Shown: piece by piece, positions 1-7,915 of the stretch
Position numbering within the stretch: position 1 is the stretch's first letter
Layout of the letters: each line of letters begins with the position of its first letter
Origin: a virus
Length of the DNA stretch: 37,654 nt
Direction: 5' to 3' (one strand)
IMG/VR virus record: IMGVR_UViG_3300006086_000015
Location: 1 to 37,654 of that record
Made by a program: the position numbers and the translations under genes
Notes under the pieces: generated by a model
What the model was told of the DNA's origin: nothing
The model's input: only the letters and a program-made list of their open reading frames with translations
Database searches by the model: none

Positions 1-21
1 TTCGTAAAAAGAAGATGACAT
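1..21 (-). CDS. 5' end of a host gene (partial)
   Basis: An ATG at 21-19 on the minus strand is preceded by a GGAG ribosome binding site (30-27) with a 5-base spacer. It reads M-S-S-S-F-Y-E before leaving the window. A TAGAAT -10-like hexamer lies at 53-48. The gene lies just downstream of the hairpin terminator at 81-108, so it is a separate transcription unit on the same strand as the interrupted thiolase gene. Seven codons are too few to identify the product. The start is supported only by the ribosome binding site and the context. Confidence 0.4.
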
Positions 22-80
22 AGCCACTCCAAATCAATGAAGGCGGCATTCTAACAGAAGATGGGGAGCTAACCAGCAAT

Positions 81-108
81 AAAAAACTCGACCGAAGCCG
101 AGTTTTTT
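81..108 (-). terminator. Rho-independent terminator, probably of the host thiolase gene
   Basis: The 10-bp arms AAAAAACTCG (81-90) and CGAGTTTTTT (99-108) flank a short loop. Read on the minus strand, this is a GC stem followed by a T tract, and the A tract on the other side would also let it work in the plus direction. It lies outside the prophage left end. With the prophage removed it would sit about 20 bp after the thiolase stop codon, which suggests it is the displaced thiolase terminator. Confidence 0.8.
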
Positions 109-114
109 ACGTGA

Positions 115-120
115 ATTTAC
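115..120. repeat. Left copy of 6-bp target site duplication
   Basis: ATTTAC immediately precedes the proposed left end (TGAAGG...). The same six bases follow the proposed right end at 37545-37550. Mu itself duplicates 5 bp; six is what the sequence shows here if the ends are placed at 121 and 37544. Confidence 0.75.
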
Positions 121-185
121 TGAAGGGAACTGAGATAAATACCACAAGGATGTGAGATAAATGTGGGATATACAGGGAGATAAGG
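121..185. promoter_or_regulatory. Left end transposase-binding repeats
   Basis: GAGATAA occurs at 132-138, 154-160 and 177-183, a 22-23 bp spacing of about two helical turns. The first two copies extend to GATAAAT (134-140 and 156-162); the third is GATAAGG. The first GATAAAT starts 13 bp inside the terminal TG. The right end has the same motif inverted, at the same 13-bp offset and 22-bp spacing. This is how MuA- or TnsB-like transposase sites are arranged. Binding itself is inferred. Confidence 0.75.
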
Positions 186-250
186 GGATTTAGTGGGATG
201 GGATTGTGAAAAGGCGTTTCAACGTGGGCAACGGGTACAGACTGCCCATA

Positions 251-601
251 TTAGTCGAATAATTTAGGTTGGCGCTCGTCAACATAGATCTTCCTAGCCC
301 GGTCGATGATCCTGTAAATAGCTCTAGTAGTCACGCCATACTCCTTCGCCAACTCCCAATGGTTGCGGCCATTAAATTTCTGGTAGATATCCTGATCGCG
401 CTGAGTAAGGTGAAACTTCACATCCTTTGGGAAGGAGATTTGCTGGCCACCCCAGTGCTCAGCCATGGCATTGGCGATATACCAGCCCAGCTGCTCGGCC
501 TTCTCCGCAGGCAATTCAAACTCCTTACTCATATCGGCAACACAGGATGCCAGATCCTGCCATAGCTCATGGCGGCGCTTAGCTGTCTGGGATTGATTCA
601 C
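251..601 (-). CDS. mor: Mor-type transcription activator
   Basis: This 116-residue protein has the Mor/C family layout. An N-terminal helical dimerisation part contains the WGGQQISFPKD segment (about residues 50-60). A C-terminal helix-turn-helix follows, with RDQDIYQKFNG (about 68-78) and the recognition region EYGVTTRAIYRIIDRARK (about 86-103). In Mu, Mor binds DNA and recruits RNA polymerase to the middle promoter. Here it is the last gene of the leftward early operon, only about 130 bp from the prophage end. Its ATG overlaps the gemA stop by four bases (ATGA). No separate C gene is visible, so this protein may control late transcription directly. Confidence 0.88.
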   Translation of the reverse strand: MNQSQTAKRRHELWQDLASCVADMSKEFELPAEKAEQLGWYIANAMAEHWGGQQISFPKDVKFHLTQRDQDIYQKFNGRNHWELAKEYGVTTRAIYRIIDRARKIYVDERQPKLFD

Positions 602-1068
602 TTCTCGCCCTCCACTCGGTTAAGCCACTTTTTCAGGTTTTCAATCACACGGCTGGCTTGGCGGTTATCCAGCCACTGCAGTGCCTCTATTTTCACCATT
701 CGGCATACAAACTTACCCAACGCCGCCTCAGAAGGATCGCGTACAGCACCAACCTCATGCAGTCTCAACCAAAGGTGGCGAATTAGCTTACTTTGAGCAT
801 CATCTGCCATATTTTTGGTGCTTCTGACGGGTTTCCACGTACTTTTAGGGCTTTTTGGAACAACCTTAAAGCCCTTCTTTTTGAGCAATTCCAAAACCAC
901 CTTGAGTTTTGGAATGGTCAAATCCTTGCTTGATGTAGCACCTTCCAATGTCGGTGTGTTAGCAAGCATGGCGCGATAAGAATCATCATCCATGCCCAAT
1001 TCACGGCGGCCAACATGGATTAACCGAATCAATCGAGTACGCTCATCTGTTTTAGTGATTGCCACCAT
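598..1068 (-). CDS. gemA: GemA/Gp16 family protein (DUF1018)
   Basis: The 156-residue product has the GemA/Gp16 signature. Its N-terminal segment RTRLIRLIHVGRRELGMDDD is followed by DSYRAML, and the C-terminal half contains a conserved helical region (SKLIRHLWLRLHEVGAV, ALQWLDNRQASRVIENLKKW). In Mu, GemA (gp16) affects host gene expression and replication; the mechanism is poorly known. I start at the ATG at 1068-1066 because AGGTG stands six bases upstream. A longer reading frame to 1095 has no such site. It sits between a small membrane protein gene and mor, with ATGA coupling to mor. Confidence 0.88.
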   Translation of the reverse strand: MVAITKTDERTRLIRLIHVGRRELGMDDDSYRAMLANTPTLEGATSSKDLTIPKLKVVLELLKKKGFKVVPKSPKSTWKPVRSTKNMADDAQSKLIRHLWLRLHEVGAVRDPSEAALGKFVCRMVKIEALQWLDNRQASRVIENLKKWLNRVEGEK

Positions 1069-1082
1069 AGTTATCACCTGAA

Positions 1083-1208
1083 TTATCGGCAGCACACAAA
1101 ACCAGCGGTATTGGGTATGTCATTTGCCCAACCGTAAATGACCAGCAACACAAACAAACCCAACATAAGATTGCCAACAAATTTGAAAAGCTTGCCTAAT
1201 GTTTTCAC
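1083..1208 (-). CDS. Small membrane protein, 41 aa
   Basis: A short reading frame begins with GTG, overlapping the stop of the upstream zinc-finger gene (GTGA), and ends 14 bases before the gemA start. It encodes a basic N-terminus (MKTLGKLFKFVGN), one hydrophobic segment (LMLGLFVLLVIYGWA, about residues 14-28) and a tail ending in FVCCR. The tight overlap with its neighbour and the single transmembrane helix support a real gene. I do not recognise a family. It may be a small early phage membrane peptide; nothing shows its role. Confidence 0.6.
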   Translation of the reverse strand: MKTLGKLFKFVGNLMLGLFVLLVIYGWANDIPNTAGFVCCR

Positions 1209-1432
1209 CGTACACGCCCCATTTTGAACTTGCCTTTATCTTCATTCAGCTGCGCACAAAAACAGCAGGTCTGAATACCGGGTAACGCTATGCGGCGTTT
1301 CTCTTCAATAGGATCGCCACATTCCTCGCAGTCAACAGCACTAACACCTGTAGTGGTTTTCGGCCTATTTGCCAAAATCACCGCCAAGTTATCCTCTTCA
1401 ATTTGTGAAGCTCTATCTGCATCGTCACTCAT
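1205..1432 (-). CDS. DksA/TraR-type C4 zinc finger protein
   Basis: This 75-residue protein has the TraR/DksA zinc finger: C-E-E-C (about residues 35-38) and C-C-F-C (about 56-59), separated by the typical PIEEKRRIALPGIQT stretch. The acidic N-terminal helix is short, as in TraR-like phage and plasmid proteins rather than full-length DksA. Family members bind the RNA polymerase secondary channel and change promoter use without ppGpp; that role here is inferred from the family. It lies in the early operon just downstream of the DUF3164 gene and overlaps the next small gene by four bases. Confidence 0.85.
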   Translation of the reverse strand: MSDDADRASQIEEDNLAVILANRPKTTTGVSAVDCEECGDPIEEKRRIALPGIQTCCFCAQLNEDKGKFKMGRVR

Positions 1433-1441
1433 GTCTATTCC

Positions 1442-2059
1442 TTAAACTGCCGCTATATCCAACGGAATTAACTTGTACTCATCCGTCATACCAACGCGCT
1501 CATACACACGCACATAAGTGGTAGAACCGCTAACTTGCAGTGCATCGCTAATCGCTTCCATTGCACGTTTCCAACGCTCATCCTGAATATTGTGGCGGCG
1601 CAGCGCGAGGACACGTGCTGTGCGCAACTCACCATTGCGGTCAGTGCGAAATGCATCATTCACCAGCACAATTAATCCGGGGTGAGCATCTTTGCTCCAA
1701 TCTTGCAGACATTCATCAATCAAGGCCTTGGCCGCATGCAAGCGTTCATCAAAGCTCACGCAATCCGCATTAACACGCTGAACCTTGTAACGGCCATCGT
1801 GAGAAAATAACGTCACATTGCCTTTTTTACCGCCTTGCCGCACACCGTATTGTTCCAACGATAAATCCAAGAAGGCTTCGATATCGCCAAACAAACTGGC
1901 CTTTAATTGCCCCAGTTGGTAACTCAAAAATCTGGCGCTGCCGACTATTTGTTTCACCAAATGATCGCGCTCCATATCAATAGGCTTAATGCTTTCGATG
2001 GGCACCAAGTGCCCCTTCGCATTTTCCATAAAGCCATCGGGAATTTGTTTTTCAGTCAT
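1442..2059 (-). CDS. DUF3164 family early phage protein
   Basis: The 205-residue sequence matches the DUF3164 pattern of transposable phages. It opens with GFMENAKGHLVPIESIKP and DMERDHLVKQIV. A middle part has GGKKGNVTLFSHDGRYKVQR. The C-terminal part carries NDAFRTDRNGELRTARVLALRR. No enzymatic motif is visible and the biochemical role is unknown. It is consistently an early-operon gene near the transposition genes in related phages. An AGAGGT ribosome binding site stands upstream of the ATG. Confidence 0.85.
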   Translation of the reverse strand: MTEKQIPDGFMENAKGHLVPIESIKPIDMERDHLVKQIVGSARFLSYQLGQLKASLFGDIEAFLDLSLEQYGVRQGGKKGNVTLFSHDGRYKVQRVNADCVSFDERLHAAKALIDECLQDWSKDAHPGLIVLVNDAFRTDRNGELRTARVLALRRHNIQDERWKRAMEAISDALQVSGSTTYVRVYERVGMTDEYKLIPLDIAAV

Positions 2060-2081
2060 AGCACCTCTCCGGTTATTAAAT

Positions 2082-2294
2082 TTAAGTACGCTTTACTGAA
2101 GCCTGAAAATTCAGTGAGGCGGCAATACGGTTTGCATGCGTGCATTCGCCTTCAATGGCACGCAGTACGCTGCAGGCCAAAGGCCATTCGTTGCACGTAA
2201 TATGTTTTGATAACTTCTCCAAATGAAGGCGCAGCATTTTTTCTGCCGATTCGATATCGTTCTTGCTGTACCCAAAGACTTGTTGCGTACCCAT
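2082..2294 (-). CDS. Hypothetical early protein, 70 aa
   Basis: A small predicted soluble protein starting at the ATG that overlaps the upstream stop (TAATG), a typical coupled start in this operon. It is largely helical, with the segment NDIESAEKMLRLHLEKLSKH and a basic C-terminus (ASVKRT). No motif is recognised. A longer frame in another register (2152-2364) is a shadow. The placement between the 101-aa gene and the DUF3164 gene, same strand and close spacing, is the main support. Confidence 0.65.
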   Translation of the reverse strand: MGTQQVFGYSKNDIESAEKMLRLHLEKLSKHITCNEWPLACSVLRAIEGECTHANRIAASLNFQASVKRT

Positions 2295-2599
2295 TAATGC
2301 CCCTTAGGAGGTTGCTTAACCTCAGTGATAAAAAATGGTCGTAGCCACTGCACATAAACCCCAAACAGTTTGAATTGCATTACAACAAAGCGCCCTTGAT
2401 TAGTATTCACAACGGTTGTTTCACGGGCCAAAATACGCTTACAACTGGGTGTGTTTTTAAGTTGCACAACAGCGGCTGAATCTGTAATAGAAATGGCTTG
2501 CACCTGATGGTGTTCGCGCTCCAACTCTTTTATGCAGCGGTGAACGGCGTCCGCACGCTGCAATAAAATAGAAGGCGCTTTTTCAGCAGCAGCTTCCAT
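2294..2599 (-). CDS. Hypothetical early protein, 101 aa
   Basis: The start codon overlaps the stop of the MuB-like gene (TAATG), so translation is probably coupled to it. The N-terminal half is a charged helix (KAPSILLQRADAVHRCIKELEREHHQ). The C-terminal half looks beta-rich (RFVVMQFKLFGVYVQWLRPFF). I do not recognise the family. Its position directly after the transposition ATPase is shared by uncharacterised small genes in B3-type phages, but nothing in the sequence points to a specific role. Confidence 0.7.
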   Translation of the reverse strand: MEAAAEKAPSILLQRADAVHRCIKELEREHHQVQAISITDSAAVVQLKNTPSCKRILARETTVVNTNQGRFVVMQFKLFGVYVQWLRPFFITEVKQPPKGH

Positions 2600-3777
2600 T
2601 AAGCGACCTCATCAATAACAGCGGCGTCAATCACCGGCACACCAATGCTTGCAGCAATATTCATCGCTGCAAGCATGAAATTACCCACGGCGAGTGGATA
2701 AAGCTGGCTTTCTTTAGATTTGGAAATAAGGCGTTTTGTAATTTGCGTGATGCCGCTTTGATCAATCACTTCATTCAGATTTTTGCCCACACGTTTGAAG
2801 CGGTATGCCAGAAACTCTTCGAGCAGCTGTGGGGCCATTGGGCGCAAATGCGCAACTTCACAGCGTTGTACAACCTCGCGCACTTCTGCATTGCGTTCGC
2901 TTAACTTGATCATCAACTCAGGCTGGCCGATGAGGATTACGCTCACCAATTTCGTGAAGCCAATTTGTAATTCGAGAATGCGTTTTAAATGCTTGAGCGA
3001 TGTGATGGGCATTGAATGCGCTTCTTCAATGACAAGGCAATGGCTATAGCCAGCTTGGTGCGAACTGATCAATGCGTTATGTAATTGCTTGAAACGTGCC
3101 TCTGGTGAAATACGCACTGGAGAGTTGGGCGCAAGGTTACGCAATATGGATTCCGCAACGTGCGCGCTTTTGAGCATCGTGCCTTTATGATCGGTTTCCT
3201 CTGCGGCAAGCACATAAGGTTTGATTACAATGATTGGCAGCTTGTCGCTGTGTATACGCTGCTCCAAATCAGTGAGCACCGTGGTTTTACCGCTGCCACT
3301 TTCACCAACCACCGCAAGAAAACCACCGTGCTTAGCAGTGGTAAGCATGCACTCTCGCACGTAACGAATGTCGGGGCTAACCCACATATCCTCAACACTT
3401 GCCAAATCATCAAACGGATTGCGAACGAGTGAAAAATGGCGCTTTGCTTCGGGGGTTAATGATTGTCTACGTAGCAGCATATGGTCGTCCTCCTCGGACT
3501 TTGTTTTATTGGAAGTGGGTGTTATCGGTTGCGGTACTGACTGCAAACGCACTACAGCTTTGGTTTCAACTACATCAAATACAGATTCATTGGCTGCATC
3601 GTAAGGTTGTAAAAATTCCAATATTTTTTGGCGCAACTGCGTAGCAAGATTGGCTGATTTTGGCCATAAGTTGTGATTTAATAATTGCGCGATAGCGGCG
3701 TTACTAACATCACAATAAATGGCGAGTTTGGTCTGCAAAATACCTAATTCGTTTAAGGTTTCTTTTAACGCAAGCAT
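2599..3777 (-). CDS. MuB-like transposition ATPase (AAA family)
   Basis: This 392-residue protein delivers target DNA to the transposase in Mu-type transposition. Residues 1-55 resemble the MuB N-terminal HTH domain (LAIYCDVSNAAIAQLLN). A linker follows, then an AAA core with Walker A GESGSGKT (158-165, K164) and Walker B LVIEEAH (248-254). The stretch VILIGQPEL (about 285) fits a sensor 1-like region. The ATG has GGAG seven bases upstream. It lies immediately downstream of the transposase gene, the same order as A-B in Mu. It should bind DNA with ATP and stimulate strand transfer; that is family knowledge. Confidence 0.93.
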   Translation of the reverse strand: MLALKETLNELGILQTKLAIYCDVSNAAIAQLLNHNLWPKSANLATQLRQKILEFLQPYDAANESVFDVVETKAVVRLQSVPQPITPTSNKTKSEEDDHMLLRRQSLTPEAKRHFSLVRNPFDDLASVEDMWVSPDIRYVRECMLTTAKHGGFLAVVGESGSGKTTVLTDLEQRIHSDKLPIIVIKPYVLAAEETDHKGTMLKSAHVAESILRNLAPNSPVRISPEARFKQLHNALISSHQAGYSHCLVIEEAHSMPITSLKHLKRILELQIGFTKLVSVILIGQPELMIKLSERNAEVREVVQRCEVAHLRPMAPQLLEEFLAYRFKRVGKNLNEVIDQSGITQITKRLISKSKESQLYPLAVGNFMLAAMNIAASIGVPVIDAAVIDEVA

Positions 3778-3832
3778 GATGTAACTCCATATTGTCGGGG
3801 CAACTGCTTGATACCCATGAAGGCCCGCTGGC

Positions 3833-5599
3833 CTATTTAATTAAACGCAGCGGTGTAACATTCACCTGCTGCAGTTGTTGAGCAATCGCGCTCAATTCTT
3901 CTTCTGGCACACCATTGGGATAACGCTGGCTCAGCCAAGCAAAATGTTCAGAACCGTTCCAAAAACCGTCAGGATGCGCAGCCAAGCGTCTTGCAGCTGC
4001 AGCTATGGTTAAGGGCTTATATTCAACGGTAGGCGCAACTACATCGCTTGCAGTGCCACGCTTGGGCAAGTAATCCACCAGCTGTGTGTCGGTAACATTT
4101 TTCATAGGATCTATGCGGCCACCGAATGGCACTTTTTTGCCTTTACGATTTTGCTTTGCTTCTTCATCGGTGGATGCATCCATCACCAAGCGCTCAACCG
4201 CTTTGCGGTTTTTATCAACAGCAGAATCTGCATGGCGCTTGTATTCCTCACCAAAAATGGGTGCATTAATGGGGAACCCAAATTCGTCTTTCTTGATGGG
4301 TTCGATAACGTGGATGACTTTTTTGCCTTCATCGTCAGCGGTAATAATTTGAACGCTGCCATCGTTGCGCCATGGGTTCATGGTTACTAATACGGTCTCT
4401 TTAACTTCAACACTAGGCACAGACTTCACGTCGTATTCTTGGCCTTTAAAGTCAATAGTTAATTGGGTTGATACCACTCGCGTTTGAGGTGCCGAATAAC
4501 TCAGTTCGCGCATCACGTTTGCGGGAGGTGCAATAATTAATTGGGATTCAGTGATGCGCGCCCACACTGCATAGCGAGGTTGCTTTGTGCGAGAATGGTT
4601 TTGTGTTGCGTTGAACCAACGCATCCACGCCCACGCACTCTCATTCAACTCATCAATGCTGGTGGGTGGGTTTTGCATGTACTTAATGCGGTGTTCAAAT
4701 TCGCATTCAACAATATCGTTCGTCTTTTCAACGGTGCCTTTTGCCCAAGGTTGGCCGGGCTGATTTACTTGCAATTCAATGTTTAATGCTTCACATAAAT
4801 TCTTGAAAACAGCGCCAGTGTTCGCGCTACCTGGGTCAACAACAACCATGCGTGGAATGCCATGCATAGGGTCTTTGGGGTGGCGCTTTTGTGTTGCGGG
4901 AATAAAGCTATCAACCAAGTTTTTGCCGGTCTCTGCACCGGGTACGTAGTGCAAATAAAATGCTGAGCTGGTGTGATCGCTAATCACGTAGCGCCACACG
5001 CGCTCTTTTTCAACGCGAATAATGTTTTCAGGTTTGTTTTTGTAGAATTCTTTTTCACTCATCACCTGCAGTGCTTCACCTTTTTTGTGAGGAAGGTAAT
5101 ACAACACACACAGTGATGGGTCGATTTGCCACACATGGTTCGGGTGCAAACTCGCCATGGTCATTTTTGCAGTGGGTCTGCAAAGTTGTTCTGGATGCAA
5201 ACGGAATGTGTATAAGGCGCGGCTCACTGCACCGTCACTTAACAAACGAACTTCGCCGGTGCTCTTGTCAACATGTTCAGCGCGCACAGCGCCATTTGCG
5301 CGTAAGATTTCCAATGCGGATTTAACACTCGCCAAACGCTTTTCATTTTTGCGCGAACTTTCAACCATGTACGCGCTAATAATTTTTGCTTCTTCAAAGC
5401 TCAAACTTGTTGAGCCAGAATCGCTGCGGCGTTTGCGTTGTTTCACAATGACAACCTCTTTCAATTTACGGTGCAGTGTCGCAAGCGACATTCCCATATC
5501 GTCAGCCGCTTTCTGATAAACGGCGTTCTTTTGCCCGTGGCCCGCTGCATCGGCAGCGCGAGCAACGGACTGTAGAGCCTCTATCAGTGCTGGATTCAT
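3833..5599 (-). CDS. MuA-like DDE transposase
   Basis: A 588-residue transposase that cuts and joins the phage ends. An N-terminal HTH-like part (about 25-50, QKAADDMGMSLATLHRKL) is followed by an integrase core. The catalytic residues visible are D160 (WQIDPS), D255 (VVVDPGSAN) and E291 (KGTVEKTND), with 35 residues between the second D and E. A C-terminal beta-barrel-like region (about 390-450) follows. I choose the ATG at 5599 because it overlaps the upstream stop (TAATG). A GTG at 5614 would add five residues. The likely binding sites are the GATAAAT repeats at both prophage ends. Confidence 0.95.
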   Translation of the reverse strand: MNPALIEALQSVARAADAAGHGQKNAVYQKAADDMGMSLATLHRKLKEVVIVKQRKRRSDSGSTSLSFEEAKIISAYMVESSRKNEKRLASVKSALEILRANGAVRAEHVDKSTGEVRLLSDGAVSRALYTFRLHPEQLCRPTAKMTMASLHPNHVWQIDPSLCVLYYLPHKKGEALQVMSEKEFYKNKPENIIRVEKERVWRYVISDHTSSAFYLHYVPGAETGKNLVDSFIPATQKRHPKDPMHGIPRMVVVDPGSANTGAVFKNLCEALNIELQVNQPGQPWAKGTVEKTNDIVECEFEHRIKYMQNPPTSIDELNESAWAWMRWFNATQNHSRTKQPRYAVWARITESQLIIAPPANVMRELSYSAPQTRVVSTQLTIDFKGQEYDVKSVPSVEVKETVLVTMNPWRNDGSVQIITADDEGKKVIHVIEPIKKDEFGFPINAPIFGEEYKRHADSAVDKNRKAVERLVMDASTDEEAKQNRKGKKVPFGGRIDPMKNVTDTQLVDYLPKRGTASDVVAPTVEYKPLTIAAAARRLAAHPDGFWNGSEHFAWLSQRYPNGVPEEELSAIAQQLQQVNVTPLRLIK

Positions 5600-6501
5600 T
5601 ACTGGTTTTCCCACTCCATGCCTTGCGTGCCGAATTCGGTTTGCAAGAATTGAACTGCGTCATGAAGTAATTGAATTTGCGAATCGATAAAGGCTTGGTG
5701 GTCATCACCGCTGTGCTTTCTTAAAAGCTCAAGGGCATTTGAGAAATTAGTGCGCAGTTCTTCGTCAATACCGATTTGCAATGAAGCAACCTCAGCGCAA
5801 AGTTGTTTGGCCTTTTCGTCTTTCGGTAGCTTCTTGATCAGCACGGCCTTTTCTTGCAGTTGGGCGATGCGTTTTTGGTTATCAGCTGCAACTGCATCTT
5901 TGGCTTCAAGGTCGGCTTTTGCTTCATCAAGTTGCTTGGTGACGGTTTCTTTTTCTTTTGCACTTTTAACAATGATTTGCTCAATGAACTCGGCAAGGTC
6001 ATCTTTGTTTTTGGTGGCAACTGCTTGCTGGATTAATGCCTGAGAATCGTCAGGCAAGTTGCGGATAGCGCGCATGGTGCTTGGGCCAAGGCCAACTGTA
6101 CGCATAGATTCAAACAGCTCTGGGCCAAGCGAATTAAGGTTCTTTAAGTCGAGGTCTACCGATTCGCGTGAACGCCCTTCAATTGCGGTGCAGTACTCTT
6201 CCCAAGTGGTAATGATTACAACTTTTCCATCAATTTCAGTCGTAAAATTTTTATAACCCTTTGATTCTTTTAGGTTTTGCAAATCAACCAAATCGGCAAC
6301 CGTTACCAGTTTTTGAACCATGGATGCCATTTGGCGGCGACCAATACGTTGATTAATCACAGCTGAGGCTTTTTCATGTTCTCCCTGTGCGGCTTGAATA
6401 ATTGCTGCGCCAGTTTGTTGCGAGCGATTGATTGCTTCCGCTGTTTCAGCTGGTATTGCTGGCGCAACTTCAATCTCTTTTTTTGTTGGTGTGCGAGACA
6501 T
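5599..6501 (-). CDS. Hypothetical early protein with coiled coil, 300 aa
   Basis: The gene lies directly upstream of the transposase gene and is coupled to it by TAATG. AGAGGAA precedes its ATG. The N-terminal third is Ala- and Gln-rich. The middle part includes TWEEYCTAIEGRSRESVDLDL (about 100-120), followed by a short HTH-like stretch (GLGPSTMRAIRNLPDD). Residues about 180-250 are a charged coiled coil (KEKETVTKQLDEAKADLEAK). Similar proteins occur at this place in B3-type phages without a known function. A DNA-binding or replication-accessory role is possible but unproven. Confidence 0.78.
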   Translation of the reverse strand: MSRTPTKKEIEVAPAIPAETAEAINRSQQTGAAIIQAAQGEHEKASAVINQRIGRRQMASMVQKLVTVADLVDLQNLKESKGYKNFTTEIDGKVVIITTWEEYCTAIEGRSRESVDLDLKNLNSLGPELFESMRTVGLGPSTMRAIRNLPDDSQALIQQAVATKNKDDLAEFIEQIIVKSAKEKETVTKQLDEAKADLEAKDAVAADNQKRIAQLQEKAVLIKKLPKDEKAKQLCAEVASLQIGIDEELRTNFSNALELLRKHSGDDHQAFIDSQIQLLHDAVQFLQTEFGTQGMEWENQ

Positions 6502-6528
6502 ATCTATTCCTCTTTGGTTTGTTGTTTA

Positions 6529-6840
6529 TTACTGGGAACCAGCCAAAACGCGCTGAGTTATTTCATCAATACGCGATTGAGCGCGGCTCATTTCGTTGGT
6601 GTATGCCGTAGCAATTTGCAGCATCATCACGCTGTGCGCGTAACGACCTGAATCAAGTTTTATTGCCAGCCCCGATTCAATCAGCGTGTTCAAGCAGCGG
6701 TTAACGGTGGACGGGCTTTCGCCCAAATGTTTGCTAAGTTCCCCATTACTCAAGCCGGTTAATACGTGACCGCGAAGCGCGATCAGCACGCGTAAAACTT
6801 TTGCACCGCTGTCACTGGTCCTACCTTTCTCGCCAATCAT
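6529..6840 (-). CDS. IclR-type winged-helix DNA-binding protein
   Basis: The 103-residue protein is essentially one HTH domain. The segment LTGLSNGELSKHLGESPSTVNRCLNTLIESGLAIKLDSGRY (about residues 27-67) matches the winged helix of IclR-type regulators, and SVMMLQIATAYTNEM fits the helix after it. No ligand-binding domain is present. Its ATG overlaps the upstream stop (ATGA). Proteins like this are common in the early operons of transposable Pseudomonas phages and presumably regulate transcription or transposition; the target is unknown. Confidence 0.82.
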   Translation of the reverse strand: MIGEKGRTSDSGAKVLRVLIALRGHVLTGLSNGELSKHLGESPSTVNRCLNTLIESGLAIKLDSGRYAHSVMMLQIATAYTNEMSRAQSRIDEITQRVLAGSQ

Positions 6841-7022
6841 TTTTTTACTTTCGCCTTTTGTTTTGCTACTTGATAAGCAGCCCTTGGGTTTATTTGGAAG
6901 TCACATTGATCTGTTTCGGCGCTGACTCCTTGTGGGACACGGTTTATTTGGCCACCTCTTTTCAAAAATTCCGCAGTGCGTAAAACGATGCGTTCGCTTT
7001 CTTCTTGATGTTTAGTTTTCAC
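6837..7022 (-). CDS. Small basic early protein, 61 aa
   Basis: A GTG start is preceded by a strong GGGGAGGT ribosome binding site, and the end overlaps the next gene by four bases. The product is charged and Lys-rich at both ends (MKTKHQEESERIV, KQKAKVKK), with PRAAYQVAKQKAK near the C-terminus. No known domain is visible. The ribosome binding site and the coupled junction support expression; the function is unknown. Confidence 0.65.
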   Translation of the reverse strand: MKTKHQEESERIVLRTAEFLKRGGQINRVPQGVSAETDQCDFQINPRAAYQVAKQKAKVKK

Positions 7023-7039
7023 TTTTACCTCCCCTATAC

Positions 7040-7324
7040 TTATGCTGCTGCCTCACTTTGCGCAGCACGGTGACCTTGCAAAAATTCGTCAACCTGCGTC
7101 GCAGATTCATCGCCCAACCAAATAGAGGTGTTGTCGTCCAGCTCCAGTACAAACGGCGAAAGCGTGCTGGTTTCATCCAAGGTGACTTGTGCTGCCGTTG
7201 CAGTAATGCAAATTCCATTAGGTTCGTAATTGGTTTCCAGTGTTAAAAACGCAGGGTTGTGGTGCGATGTGAGCACCCAACTCATGCCTGCCGCATCAGT
7301 AAAAATTAATTGCTTGCTATTCAT
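7040..7324 (-). CDS. Hypothetical early protein, 94 aa
   Basis: The ATG lies within the last codons of the upstream gene (8-base overlap), with AGGAG six bases before it. The protein is acidic and looks beta-rich (FTDAAGMSWVLTSHHNPAFLT, SPFVLELDDNTSIWLGDE), with a helical Ala-rich tail. No family recognised. The ribosome binding site and operon position support a real gene. Confidence 0.7.
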   Translation of the reverse strand: MNSKQLIFTDAAGMSWVLTSHHNPAFLTLETNYEPNGICITATAAQVTLDETSTLSPFVLELDDNTSIWLGDESATQVDEFLQGHRAAQSEAAA

Positions 7325-7799
7325 CGCTATCTCCTAACTCAAGTTGTGGGTGTTGGTGGTGCGCAACGTTCCCTTTGTGCCAAGCTAGCGCTTCCATGCT
7401 GTGGGTTATCGCGGCGAGCGTTACCTCAGCTTCCGCATCGCCGCGATAAAAACTAATAAGTTGGCCAACCACTTCATGAAGTTGTTCTTGTAATTGATGA
7501 ACGTCGCTGGGTTTGAGGTTTCGGCCCGTTGGCATATCAACCACCAACTTGTTATTTCTTATAGACAGCCACCGACTGACAAAATCGATACCACAGGCTG
7601 TTTCATAAGCAGGAATCAACACCGCCGGTATGCGCCCAGTATTAATCCACTTGTAGAGCACCCAGTGATCAGCCTCACCCATGCGCTCGGCAATCCGCTC
7701 CACGCTCAGGTGGTGCTTTTCCCTCGCGTAGTCTTTGCACCATTCCATCGCCTGCCTGAGGCTATTGGGTTGCACCTTTTTCCAATTCTTCCTACCCAT
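7317..7799 (-). CDS. HTH-containing early protein, 160 aa
   Basis: I start at the ATG at 7799-7797 because AGGAG stands seven bases upstream. A TTG at 7841 would give a 14-residue extension with no such site. The N-terminal part (PNSLRQAMEWCKDYAREKHH) is followed by a helix-turn-helix (LSVERIAERMGEADHWVLYKWINTGRIPAVLIPAYETACGI, about 30-70). The C-terminal half is helical and acidic. Similar proteins (SLxxAxxxxxxHAREKHNLSVxRIA pattern) occur in the early operons of transposable phages. A regulatory DNA-binding role is likely, with unknown target. Confidence 0.75.
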   Translation of the reverse strand: MGRKNWKKVQPNSLRQAMEWCKDYAREKHHLSVERIAERMGEADHWVLYKWINTGRIPAVLIPAYETACGIDFVSRWLSIRNNKLVVDMPTGRNLKPSDVHQLQEQLHEVVGQLISFYRGDAEAEVTLAAITHSMEALAWHKGNVAHHQHPQLELGDSDE

Positions 7800-7915
7800 T
7801 GGATGGCTCCTAAAATGGCGCTTAAGCCTTTTTCCAAACAAAAATTGTTTTTGCTTCTGGGCAAAGCCGTTCCGCCTAACGTAAAGTTTGTGTTAAATTC
7901 CTCGACAGGAGAGCC

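Noticed and set aside
219-246. GGGCA...TGCCC hairpin after mor
   Set aside because: The stem is only five pairs with no T tract, so a terminator for the early operon is not supported.
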